Of a stretch of 64,000 bases of DNA, positions 24,160 through 36,200 are shown piece after piece. The stretch covers positions 23,801,255 through 23,865,254 of the forward strand of contig NC_053048.1 in the NCBI RefSeq assembly GCF_003473485.1, given 5' to 3'. Each line of letters opens with the position of its first letter. Positions within the stretch are counted from its first letter, which is position 1. Under the pieces are notes generated by a model, which was not told where the DNA came from, did not search any database, and saw nothing but the letters and a program-made list of their open reading frames with translations. A program made the translations under genes and the position numbers. Origin of the DNA: Medicago truncatula (lineage: Eukaryota > Streptophyta > Magnoliopsida > Fabales > Fabaceae).

Positions 24160-26183
24160 GTGAAGGGAAGATCACCAAATTAAGGTTTATGATGAGTGGG
24201 CGGAGTAGCAAAGAGTGGGCTAGATATTAAGCTGAAAATTGGAGGCCCATATAACAAGTATCATTTATGTATTTATTTTTTACTATTACTTTTCTCACTC
24301 TATGAGTTTCTAGTGCACCTATTTAGATTCTAAATTCCGAAATGTTTTAAAGTGTTTTTGAACATTTCTATAGGGTGTTTATGCCGTTTGGATTCTATAA
24401 TCTGAATTACATAGGACGCAATTAGTTATTTTTTTAATCTAATTGATTATGACAAAATAAGTGGATCAATAGTTTTCTCGTTTAAGGAGTAATACTTCTA
24501 TGAGAAAGTCCACAACCCCAAATCAAAATAATTTGGGCACACTCACAAAACATAAAAAAATAAAATAAAATAAATGAGCATAAAATTAAATGATATTAAT
24601 TAAAAATTAGTCATCTTATTTTAAAATTTGACAACTCTGATCTCTCTATCAAATATTTGGTCTAAAATATGAAGGTATGACATGTTTTGAATGAAGTTTG
24701 TAAGCAAGTTTTCTTACAATTTCATTGATATTGATTTTTAATCTCATCGATCATAAACCACGTTATTTAAAACACATCCATAACTAACTTTTAGTTCAAA
24801 AATATGATAGAGAAATCAGAACTTTCGAATTTTAAAATATAAGGACCAAAATTGCAATTAAGCCTGCTATATATATTTGTCGAGAAGTATTATACCATGT
24901 TAATTATGCGCTTCTTAGTCCTTATATGTTTGTGTGCCATTGGAAAGCATAATAAAACAGAAATACTTATGTTTTTTTTTAAGAAGGAATGAAAATACAC
25001 ACAGAAAATTTTGTTATTTCTTAAAATTTATGCTAATATAATACGCAATGGGTGAATCAAACTTGCTTATATAAATAAGCTTTCAACTGGTGAGAATGCT
25101 GTGTCGTGTCTCGTGTGTGAGCTACCAACAGCTGAAAACTGGTCTCAGCAATGTCAAAGCAAACGAACAGAAGGAAAGAACAAAGAATTTTGAGGGACAA
25201 GGAGGGGTTGTGTTTGCTGGCTACGTGACAACAGTTGTTAATTGTTATATTGACTTATCTTAGGAGTTCCACATTGTTAACTTCACTATCTAACATCTTA
25301 CTTTTAAGCCTTTCCATTGCATGTTAATTAACTTTTCGTTCATTATATCGAGCGTTCCATACATACGAGTGTTTCTTTTTCCACTATACTAATTTTCCAT
25401 GTGTCTTACTGATTTCGGATTATATAATCTGAAAAAGCATCGGAACACATTAAAAGAATCTCCACAACACATTAAAACACCCTTCTATTTTTTTTTTGGA
25501 TTTTATAATCTAAATAGCGTGTACCAAAAGGTTGGAGGGTTGAAAAAGAAACGGTCTTCATATATACGAACATAGTATTCGATACTGATATCACCATTCC
25601 TGAACCAACCTAATAAACTATGCGTAGTTTCATAAAAGAAACAAACAATAGCTAGTCCTGGAAAACAAAGGAAATGGCTTATACAGCTTTGGTAACAGTA
25701 TTATTTATCCCTCCAACTCTTTAAGATAAGTGTCTAACTAATAGCAATACATTTTTCCAATTAAATAAACTTACATCAGACCATTCCCAAGTCAATTCCA
25801 GCAAGTTAACTTGAAGTTGAGAAAAATTAAAATTATATTATATAATATATGTTTCTCTTCTTATTTCTTACCAAACCATAATAATACAACAGTAGCTGGT
25901 AGGTTTTACCTGCACACCAGCATTTACACCTATATAATTTTACAAAATTGTAGTAAAAGGGGGCAAAATTGAAAAAACTTATCTATAAATATGCTATCAC
26001 TCATCCTCCCTCTATACAAGGACCGTGGCAGATAGATAACAGATCTGCTTTCTTTCAAAGAAAGCATAATGCTAAAGAGAAGGTCGCAATGGTCATGAAG
26101 TTGTATGAACTAGTGTTGCTACCAACCCTCCTCTTCAACAATCTCAAACTTCTCTACTAATATAAACGCAGAAGTTAATAATG
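24160..26183. other. Intergenic and 3' flank of the MORN gene
   Basis: Two kilobases of AT-rich DNA with several short palindromes of the type ggattctataatctgaa (near 24397, 25416 and 25500), possibly scraps of one MITE family. No gene was recognised. The last part should hold the 3' UTR of the minus-strand MORN-repeat gene. Confidence 0.4.
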
Positions 26184-29100
26184 TTACATGACAGGAATTG
26201 GGAAACCTTCATTGTTGACATGATGATGCATTTGCTTTTGCACGGCTTTGACAGCAGCTACTCTAGCTGCATTGGCTGCTCTGTTAGCTGCTGATACTGC
26301 TCTGTTTACTCTTTCCTCTACCTTGCTCACATTATAGGCTTTCTCTGCTGCTCGTCTTGCTTCCTATTTGCGAAACAAATAAATATGATTAATTGCTGTA
26401 AATAACGTATATTTTACTATTATTTTTAATAACTGTACTCGACCCATCGATCCGACCCATTAGGTTTGGAATTGTTTATTTGAACAAATTCGTGTTTGTG
26501 GATATCCTATTTATACATCACATCTGAAACAAATCAGAAATACTTTATTCATTAATAATGAAAAATGAAAGGTAATTAAGTTTATAAGGTCGACTCGGTG
26601 GTTAGGGTGAGGGAGTTAATAAGTGGAGTGATAAGGACGAAGAGAATTCAGTTCCAATCCTCAACAAAATACTAACATGTATCATTTCAAAAATGAAAAT
26701 GAAAGATCGTAATGCAGTAAATTAATAATAATAATGTCTAACTGTCGGTAGTTTGTTTGGTTTATTTCCTCTTACAATATTGTGCTAATGTTTATGCGTA
26801 CACAATAAGATGTCCAAAATGGAGCCTGTACCCTAAGCTTTGATATAAATACAATCCTGTTTTCTTCCATTAACTTGTAAGCTCACTCAAATCACAACAA
26901 ATATTTAGCCAAGACCTACTTCAAGAAAAACATATGCTTACGGCAATAAATACTTAACTGACCTTGACCATAACCAATCCTCCCTCAAACTAAAATAAAG
27001 GGTTAAAAATATAAAAATGATGAAGTTTTACTAATAAAAAATTAAAACCAATAAGAGATAGCCAACAACGGAACTGGTCAACGCAATGGAATGAGTCATC
27101 AAAAACGATTAATAATAATACCACCTAAAGAAAGATAGAGCAAAATTGTTATAACGTTCAAAATAACCGATAATGACAAACTCATCCAGAGTCAGATCAT
27201 CTGATATATCAAGGACACTGTAGTGTAAGAGAACATATTCAACATTATTCATTATTCTTTACTTTATGTTCTAGCTGGGAAAATAACATTTAACAAGAAC
27301 TAAGCGAAATCATAAAACACAAAGAATGTACCTGCACGGCAGTGAGTACTTTGGAATGATTGACACCAACAGGAGAAACAGGGTAAGTGGTGTTCTGTGT
27401 GCTTGGAATGTCAAGCACTCCATTTTGCCAATGACCGGATTGGGTTTCACCATTTCTAAATGTATACATTCCAAGCCCTTGCCTTCTTCCCTCATGCCAT
27501 GCTCCTTCATATCGATGGCCATTTGCAAAACGATATACCCCAAATCCATGCATCCTGTCCGCGAAGTATTCCCCCGCGTATGTGTCTCCATTTCTGATTA
27601 AGTATAAGATTTTAGTTACAATGAAAAATCCAACATATTATGGCAAAGAGAAAGGTATCAAACAACTCTATTCATAAGTCAATTGAAATTCATTCCTATC
27701 CCACGACTTCACCACTATTTCAAAACCAAAAACTCACCTTGATTGTTTTCCTCCAATTATTTAAACCCTTTCATTTCTATTTTTCTTCTCTCAATTCTCA
27801 TCCTATTTCCATCTAACATACACCATTTTATAGGGGTCTGCTACAGTAGTCTCTCACTCTATCTGCTAATCATTTAAACTAAAGTCAGTTTGATTAAACT
27901 TCTCTGACAAAATTTGTGGAAGAAGAAATATTAGAAGAGTAAGTTGAAATTAGCATGTGCATCTCAATTATTTCAGAAATTCTCTCATTTAACTTTCCCA
28001 TAGAGAACATAGAAAGACCTTTTCGCAAGTGAATAACCATATAATTGACAAGCTCTATTAAGCTAGAAGCAATCCAAACCAGCCTGAGCCTATATTGACT
28101 AAAAGGATTTGAACAGACAAATGGAATACACAACATCTCAACCATTCCACAAGAGAGAAAAACGCCATCAGAGTTCTTTATACAACAACGTAAACACAAA
28201 GCAATCCAAGATGGACTGGGATAAGTAGTGATCAAGATTCATGACAACAACTTAAAAATAAAACAAAAATATCGTCACTCACATTGTATGACTTGTGCCT
28301 AGTGGTATAATATAGTTGTCAAGTTTGAAACAAATAAAATTTTAATGAAAGAAATATCATTTTTTTTTCACATGAATAGAATAACGAAAGTGAAAAAAAT
28401 CCTTAAAGATCATATGCATACTAGGCTACACTTTTTATTCAAAAAAAAAAATCAGTACATCATTTTGTCCATTTCAGTAGTTATATTCCTCTCACTCAAC
28501 CTACTCTCAATCCTTAATAAACACAACCCACCATGGCTTCTACAATCAATGCACAAATCTACCATATTGGAAGATTCAAATCCATCCAATTTTCTCCAAA
28601 GCCTACAAATGTTCTATAAAACTGAACATCCTCAAAACAACAATATCACAATTCGGATTTCAAATAACAATTGTGTTAAAGGTTGTGATCCTTGATATCG
28701 TTTGAAATTACGGTCAAAAGTGACCGATGCAGCCACAATAGACACGGCATTGACACATTAACACCAGCCATAAATTAAAAAAGGGTCTTGTTAACGAGTG
28801 CCCCCGGTACACTCTTTAAGCATTCCTAATAAAGAAATTATTATTTTAAAAAAAAGTAAACTTCAATTTCCAATGCAATAAATGCACAAACTTTCACAGA
28901 ATATTACCACTTTAGGTGCTTAAAGAGTGCCCTGGGGGCACTCGTTAACATTTTCCATTAAAAAACTGGAATAATTGAATGTAAATCACATGTGTCACCA
29001 TGGGCAGTTCTATGGCCTGGCGACCCCGGGCTCCGACCCAATTTTTTTGCAATTTCTTATGTAAATTCCTATGAATTTCTTATATAAACCCTTGTAAATT

Positions 29101-30367
29101 GGGCAATTTCTTTAGATTTTTTTTATTATTTGCTTGCAATTTCTTATGTAAACCACTATAAATGTGTTGCAATTTTTTTTTGCCCAGGCTTTACAATAAT
29201 TCTGGCTCAGCCAATGTGTGTCACCAGACACGACTTGAATTTTTAGTGTAAGTGCTACATAAGCCTCAATCGCGGTCACATAGCTATTTCAACAAAATCA
29301 AAAATACATCATATCACGGCCTAAATCGTGGGCACATAGCTTTATTTAAAACCCTAATAATCACAACAATATAAGACAATTCAGCACAACAAGAATTAAA
29401 CAAAGGGAAACATGAACATGAAAAGAAAAAGAAAAGAAAAAAACCTGAAATGATAATGACCAAGGCCATGTTTAACACCCCATTTAAATTCTCCAACATA
29501 TCTACTCCCATCTTCACAAGTATGAACACCGCACCCATGACTCTGTCCATTAGACCATTCTCCAGTATAAACATCCCCAGTATAAAACCTATAAACACCA
29601 AACCCATGTCTCAATCCTTGTCGATATTGCCCTCTATAACGACTTCCCCTTGCCCATGTCTCCACACCATACCCATCATACCTCCCATCAATCCAATCCC
29701 CTTCATACCTCCCACTCATACTATAATAATAAACACCACTCCCTGAACACTTCCCCTTATGAAACTCCCCCTCGTAAACGTCCCCGTTCCCGAATACCTG
29801 GACCCAGCACCCCGACCCAAGGCGTTTCTCTGACTTGGGTCGGGATCCTATGGTCCAGAAAACGGGAAGAGGAGGGGGAGATCGTGAATGAGACGACGAA
29901 GAGGAACGAATTTTATGCAAATTGAGATGAAGAGGAAAGGAACGTAGAGAAGGAAGAGCTATATTAAGAGAAAACAACAAAGCCGTTGAAAAAGCAAAAG
30001 CGGTGAGAAAATCAAGAAAGAAAGAACGTGAAGCGTGGAGGTAAAGGTAGATAAGAGGAAGAGAGATGAAGAGGATAGAACGGTGCTTCTTGAGACGGCG
30101 GATGATGCGAAAGGCGGTGGCGGCAGAGGCGGAGAGGGTGAGATGATGGAAGGCCGTATTTTGCGGCGGTTTGAAAGGCAGTTTGTTAGAAGGACGGGTG
30201 ATGATTTCTGTTGGGGAGATGTCGATGGAGTGATGACGTGGACAGAGGTGTTGACGTTGAGAGGTTTGTTGATGGTTGTGTTGAATTGGTGGTGTTGGGT
30301 TGAAATCGGAAGAGACGCCTACGCTTTCTTTTCCGATTTGCACCTCCGATTTCTTCTGATGCATCAC
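26184..30367 (-). CDS. MORN-repeat protein with N-terminal membrane region
   Basis: Three minus-strand exons, 30367-29445, 27593-27332 and 26363-26184, join in frame through GT-AG introns to give 454 residues. Residues 1-90 are polar and low in structure. Residues about 97-137 hold two adjoining hydrophobic segments (SILFISLPLIYLYL and FLTAFAFSTALLFSLNIAL). From residue 198 there are seven MORN repeats of about 23 residues (YEGEFHKGKCSGSGVY, YEGDWIDGRYDGYGV, and so on); the fifth is split by intron 1. An eighth is partial. The tail is an Ala/Arg-rich helix starting EARRAAEKAYNVSKVEERV. Related Arabidopsis genes such as At4g17080 are annotated as SET7/9-family, but there is no SET domain here. 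MORN repeats bind membranes or lipids, or scaffold other proteins; the exact function is unknown. The two introns contain repeats but the exons are intact. Confidence 0.92.
28783..28956. mobile_element. Mutator-type MITE, 174 bp, 9-bp TSD
   Basis: The perfect duplication ATTAAAAAA flanks it at 28774-28782 and 28957-28965. The inverted ends share TGTTAACGAGTGCCCCC and CACTCTTTAAGCA, about 37 bp in all. It sits in intron 1 of the MORN gene. The MITE at 59797-59980 is a relative, with GTTAA and GTGCCC in the same positions. Confidence 0.88.
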
Positions 30368-31361
30368 ATTACCGAATCGAAGCGATAAGGGCTGAATGAA
30401 TTTTTTAGTTTGAACATACGAGTTTCTTTCTATTTTTTGTGAAATTATGAGGAGGAATTGTGTTTGAAGAAAATGGATTATGGGTTTAGAGATTGTCTCT
30501 TTTTGTTGTTATTATTATCTTTTGAAATGGATGTGTTGATTTGTGTGCTTGAGAAAGAATAGGGGCGTGGGAGGAGTTTACGGTAATGATGATTGGAGAG
30601 CACACCATTGAGACATAAAAAGCAAAAAAGGAAAGTACATTTAAGAAACATGGGAGGGGTGTGTGTGTAAAATTATGATACAATAAATTGATGATTAATT
30701 AATAAAAGGATATTCCTTTTAGAAGTTGGGACTGTTTGTGAATTGTGACGTTAACTTCAAGGAAACATTTTGATTTGATGATTGGTGAGTTTGAAATTTG
30801 AAAGGCTTAGATGTAATTGTAGCTTGTGCGTGTTTGCCACGGATATATGAAATTTGAATTAGTCATTAACTCGATCGGAATCAGAATATTTAGTTGATAA
30901 CAAAATCCTAGAATTTAACCGGTAAAATGCCGAAATTGTTAGACCGGATGCTAACCCGATACCTCCACTTATGGATGTGAATTTTATAATGGCTTTGTAA
31001 CTTTGTCTATCTACCAAAAAAAAATTATTGTTAAGTTATTCAACTCATTGACTCAACCGATAAACATTGAGTAATTTGTATGATCCATAATGATTGATCT
31101 ATTTCGAGAATAAGATGAATTAGAGAAGTACTACTTTTTTTATTTTTTTAAGTGAATTAGAGAAGCACCGATATGGATATTTTCTTTTTGATATTATTTT
31201 AACGTCCATTTAATGATTGGGTGAAATTTATATTAAAATGATATTTTGAAAATAGATTTTATATAAAATAGTGAGACACAAAAAGATTAAACAAAAGAGT
31301 GTTTATAACATTACTTATATGAACTATTCATATAACATTCTGAACATTTATTCAAGCTTCG
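30368..31361. other. Upstream region of the MORN gene
   Basis: It should contain the MORN gene promoter and leader (minus strand). I see nothing else recognisable apart from AT-rich sequence. Confidence 0.4.
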
Positions 31362-31420
31362 GCCCTTGCATATAACAATGCATGTCCCTGCCAACTGAGC
31401 TATGCTCACGGAGACAGTTA
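31362..31420 (-). repeat. SINE head on the minus strand
   Basis: The minus strand reads GAGCATAGCTCAGTTGGCAG and then GGACATGCATTGTTATATGC, a near-perfect A-box region of a tRNA-derived legume SINE. The B-box half is degraded. Confidence 0.65.
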
Positions 31421-31427
31421 ACATATT

Positions 31428-31615
31428 TTTTTTTTGTTACAAAGGAAAAAAGGAAAGAAGAGCTAAGGTCTCATAAACCGACCATTACAATCAACAATTA
31501 AAAGGGGTCCTAAATCTGGAGGGGTTTCTACAAACTGTGAAGTCGACATTGTTTCTAGTACCCGTCTTTGCAAACCAGTCCGCACAAGAATTATCTTCGC
31601 GGTAGATAATTAGAT
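31428..31615 (-). mobile_element. LINE 3' terminal fragment with poly-A tail
   Basis: On the minus strand the sequence reads IYREDNSCADWFAKTGT followed by NPSRFRTPF and a stop. This matches the end of the RNase H domain of L1-type plant LINEs (the REGNxxADxLA motif). A T-run at about 31428-31437, the tail read on the plus strand, closes the element. Only the last 190 bp are present, the usual outcome of 5' truncation. Confidence 0.6.
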
Positions 31616-31687
31616 ATTTTTAGATTTATGGTTCCATGAATATTTCAAAATAACTTTTTATTTTATAATTTTTGTCAATAGATAATT

Positions 31688-31991
31688 GGCTAAACTTCAC
31701 TTTTCGTCCTCTAAGTTTCAAAATGTTGCGATTTTGGCCCCCTATTAAAAAAAAATGGCAAAAGTGACCCCTATGTTTAGGAAAATATGCTCTTTTGACC
31801 TCCTAACATAAGGGAAATATGCTTTTTGACCCCTTATTTTTACAAAAAGTTGTGATTATGACCCCCTTTTTTGGGACATGTGGCGTCTTCTCATCAATTT
31901 TGGGATGAAAGGGCCCAAAATTGTCATTTTTTTTAAAAAGGGGCCAAAATTGCAACATTTTAAAACATAGGGGCGAAAAATGCGGTTTAGC
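31688..31991. mobile_element. Mutator-type MITE, 304 bp, 9-bp TSD
   Basis: Flanked by TAGATAATT at 31679-31687 and 31992-32000. The left end is GGCTAAACTTCACTTTTCGT and the reverse-complemented right end is GCTAAACCGCATTTTTCGCC. Similarity continues through AAAATGTTGCAATTTTGGCCCC. The ends and the GGTCC/TGACCCC motifs resemble those of the element at 58348-59389. Confidence 0.88.
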
Positions 31992-32316
31992 TAGATAATT
32001 AAATATGTTAAAAGGACAAAAATCAACTATGTCATTAAACATGAGACATATAGAATTGTTATTTATAAGGTGATCAAACAACTATATTTAAAAGGATATT
32101 TTACTATAAAAAAAAAAAGCAACTATATCTAAAAATTAAAAATTGAATAGTTTAATATCTTATCATGTATGTGCCTGAACTCAAACATGACTTCATCTTA
32201 AATTTGATAAAATGAACAATGATGCGTATGAATATGAAGATGATAAAGAAAACGAAGAATATTGATATTTTTATTTTATTGTGCAAACATTGTTTATATT
32301 AATTGATCAATTTGTC

Positions 32317-32400
32317 TTCGTAAGTTTAACTCAGTTGGTAGAGACCGTGCATAATATATTCAAGGTCTCGGATTCACATTCCGACCACAATGATCAATTT
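32317..32400 (+). repeat. SINE head (A-box and B-box)
   Basis: The run tttaactcagttggtagag is an A-box region, followed by ggtctcggattcacattcc as a degenerate B-box at tRNA-like spacing, then aaatttatttaaaa. It is a tRNA-derived SINE copy without a clear target duplication. Confidence 0.65.
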
Positions 32401-32524
32401 ATTTAAAATTTAAGAAACTTAAATGGGTCAATTTGATAGAAAAACACTTGATTCCTCAAATCAACATCTCACATAAATTTCATAGATATGACACATTAAT
32501 CAATTATTAATAACTTTATATCAT

Positions 32525-32930
32525 GAGAACTTCTATGGTACACTCACAAAGTGAGATGTACCGGTACTCTCGCTTCATGATTTTACAAATTAACGATCAT
32601 TTTTCATGTAAGAAATAGCTATTTTTCAATATTTATATTTTATAGAACATCATTTCGTAAGAAAAACATCATTTCATTGTTTATAAGAATCATAGTAATT
32701 TTTTTACATATTATCGTAAAAAATAATCAATGTTCTTAACCATGAGTGATAAAAATTCAAAAAAAATAAATTTTATTTCGTTGACACTTTTGATGAATAA
32801 GATTTAATTATTATAATTATAAGTGATAAAAAAACAATATTTTTCTTCAAAAACAACTCATTTAACTATTAATTTAAAGAATAAGTATACCGATACACTC
32901 AAATATATTAGGTGTACCATAAAATTTGCC
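32525..32930. mobile_element. Mutator-type MITE, 406 bp, 9-bp TSD
   Basis: The perfect duplication TTATATCAT lies at 32516-32524 and 32931-32939. The left end reads GAGAACTTCTATGGTACAC and the reverse-complemented right end GGCAAATTTTATGGTACACC. Both are followed by a GTACCGGTA or GTATCGGTA palindrome. A single end of the same family occurs at 46265-46316. Confidence 0.87.
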
Positions 32931-33225
32931 TTATATCATTGTTTTTAATTTTTTCTTATTAAAAAAGTGTGACTTCTATTTAAGATTGAGAGTCTTAAAT
33001 AAATCTTATAAGATCCCATAGAACTTGAGGTTGGGATGGTCTGATACTCTGATCCAAGTTGAGTGATGCCACTGCTTAGATAAATAGTAAAGCAGAGTTT
33101 ATTCGAGCTTAGATTTCACACGTGTCCAAAATTATCAAAACAAAACATATATCAAATCAATCATACATAAACCCTAATTCCCCACCCCACACAGCAGCCA
33201 AACATCAACTGAAACAAACACAACA

Positions 33226-36200
33226 ATGTCGACCCACCACATTTATGCTAACAGCACAACATACCAATCTTCATCATCATTCACCAATACCAAACTCACC
33301 CATTTCAACAACAACAATCATTTCTCCCCAATTCTTCACTACCCTCGATCACTGCTCCCACCAACCGCATCCCTTAAAGTAGATGTTGGAGCACCAAACA
33401 CAATTGTAGAAGACAGTGTGAAGAAGACTAAAGAGGTGATTGATGAAGAAGCCAAGTACATAGTGGGTACTTATGCAAGAGCACCAATTGTGCTTGAGAA
33501 AGGGAAAGGTTGTAAAGTGTATGATGTTCAAGGGAATGAGTATTTGGATTGTAGTGGTGGGATTGCTGTTAATGCACTTGGTCATGGTGACGATGATTGG
33601 TTGAAAGCTGTTGTTGATCAAGCTGGGTTACTTACTCATGTTAGCAATATTTATCACTCTCTTCCTCAGGTAATTACAACAATATGCTCAGGGTTTTTAG
33701 TGTAAGATTCTTTCTGTTTTTGGTTTTTTAGGCTGTCTTTAATAGTAGAAATCAAGGTAGACCGGTAACCTATGAAGCACGGATACAGACACTGGATATG
33801 GCAAAAACACTGACACGCCGACAACGCTAATTTGAGAAAATAACATAATTCAGTGTAATTATATGTGTTGGTGTCGTGTCGGCATGTCTGACACTGAGAC
33901 ACGCCTAGTCCGAGAGTGTCCGTGGCTCCGTGCTTCATAGCCAGTAACATTTTGAGAAAATGGAAGTGATTTAATGTAACTGTATACCTCAATTTTGTAT
34001 CGGTGTTGGACAGTCATAGTGTTGGACACTGGAGTTGACACGTCTTCAATCTGAAGTGTCAGTGCTGCATTGACCAAAGTGAAGATTAAAAAAAAAAGTG
34101 ATTTTAAGATATAATTTGTGTTGTGGTTTTTGGGTGTCATAGAAGATTTTAGAGTGATATTATATTATGTTGTGTTCGTGATGATTTGTTTGAATTAAGA
34201 TAATGGCTTGTGTTAGAAAGAAGTTTAATTGTTGGGTTCTTTTCATAGTTGTTTATTGTAAATAATTGGAAGTTGCAAGCCTTTTTGCTTTTGTCTAATA
34301 ATAATAATAATGAAATCTCTCACAACTCTAGTGGGGAGTGGTGTAGGAAAGAGAGATAGAAAGGGAAAAGTGAAAATGAAGTGAAAAAGTGAGCATGTGA
34401 TGGGTGATGTGGTAGAAAAGAGAAAGAGAGGAAAGGGAGAGTAGTGTGTGAACTTTTTTAAGAGATCGGGACTGTTCTATAAACTGTGGACATGTGTAAG
34501 TATATATATTTTGAGTTTAATTAGTATGCTATGTCTGTGTATAGTTATTTTAAGGTCAGTAATGGTATGTGTGGTTGGAAAGGGTTTAAATTGTTATTCC
34601 TCTTTAGTCAGCATCTGGTGTTAGTGCTAATTTGCAGGGAGTTTGAAGTATTATTTTACAGACTTTTGGATTACCTTATAAGTCTTTTTGAAGGAACGGA
34701 TGGAAAAATTACGTGTGCTTAAATTTTGTTAAAAAGGTGTGTAAAAGGTGGTATTTTTATTATTTGAGTGCAAGAAAGTCTAAACTTGAGTGATCGAACT
34801 TGGTTCTAACTGTTGGTCTACAATAGCTTCTAAGTGAAGACAAATTTCAATATTGATTTCATAACGAACCATTTGCTCTGCAGTGAAACTCGGCGATCAA
34901 TCCTCATTATCAAACTTTTGTAAATCTGAAAGAGTATGAAGTGCTTACAAGAAATAACTTTATAAGTTCTAGTTTGTAAAACTTTAGTAGTGAGATGAGA
35001 AGAAATCCCGAACATAGTGCAAATTACGTTGTCCACACTCGGACTTTAAACAAGTAACTTGTCCATTACATTTGATGCTGTTAAAAGAGAGCCAGGGTCC
35101 AATTATGAAGCAATAATTTGTCAAGCAAAATTTTCAACCGACAGATTGAAACAATCAGTGTATGCAATTATGGGGTTCTTGCGCCTCATTGTTCTAATTT
35201 TGGAGATTGTCATCCTTTTCCAAGTTTTAAATGTGATGAACAGTCAGGTCAGCATAGTCCGAGGCATTTATTTCCCTAAGCATATGCTGTTGTTAAAAAC
35301 GCATGTGAAGCCCTTTATGACTGTAGAGCTCAATCCCCTAATTTTAGAAGGAATCAGCCAATGTTAAGTGCAGCTTGAAAGATTCATTGCAGGTACATGT
35401 GGAGATATAGTTGTACATCTGCATACGGCAAACTGCCAAATGAGGGCAGTTCCAAACAGTGTCTCTGTTCACACGGATGAAGCTGAAAATTGAAATCATT
35501 ATGATCATTGAAAGATGGTGATATGGTCGAGAGTTCAATGTGAAAGAGAGACATTGAAGCATTTAATATGATTTGCAGAGGTATCTAGAGTTCTTGAAGA
35601 TCAATATTGTCTTAAAAAGAGTGTATAATCTCAAATGAAGAGGTGGACATGTTATTATTTAATAAAGCGGACTGATTTGTTTCATGAAGGTTATTGAGGT
35701 CTGCATCCGATTGAGTTCTGGACGTCATAAGAAAGGTTGAGAAAGGTATTTTGATGTCGATGGTAAAGTATAGGTAGTGAAGTAGGTGTTTTGGCAATGA
35801 AGTGCCAAAGTTAATTAAATATTTACCTTAGTCTTTCAAATGCTGAAAAGCTTGTGTCCACATGACCCTTCTAATAATGCTCGTATTGAATAAGGAATTT
35901 TCCCTTGTCCACATGCGGAAAAGCAGATACCTTTTTGTCAAATTGAGATGACCCCAGAGGAGACAGTTCTATACATTATGTCATTCGGCAATGCAAGTTA
36001 ATTTTAGTTCCGAAACTCGCTTCTTCAGTTCTTTGTTCATTGGGTTAGAAGTTGGGTAAGGATGATAAGGTACTTTTAGATAGGGGAAATTGTCAGAAAA
36101 ATAAGGTGGAAGGGGAACTTCAAAATTAGCTGCCACTGAAAATTATGGAGAGGCATAAATGAAATCGAAGGCTCTAATAACTTTTTATTGAAGTTTTGAA

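Noticed and set aside
28345-28695. 116-codon plus-strand frame in intron 1 of the MORN gene
   Set aside because: No recognisable domain. A nearby ccATGGCTTCTACAATC looks like a transit-peptide start but ends after about 30 codons; it could be chance or a captured exon.
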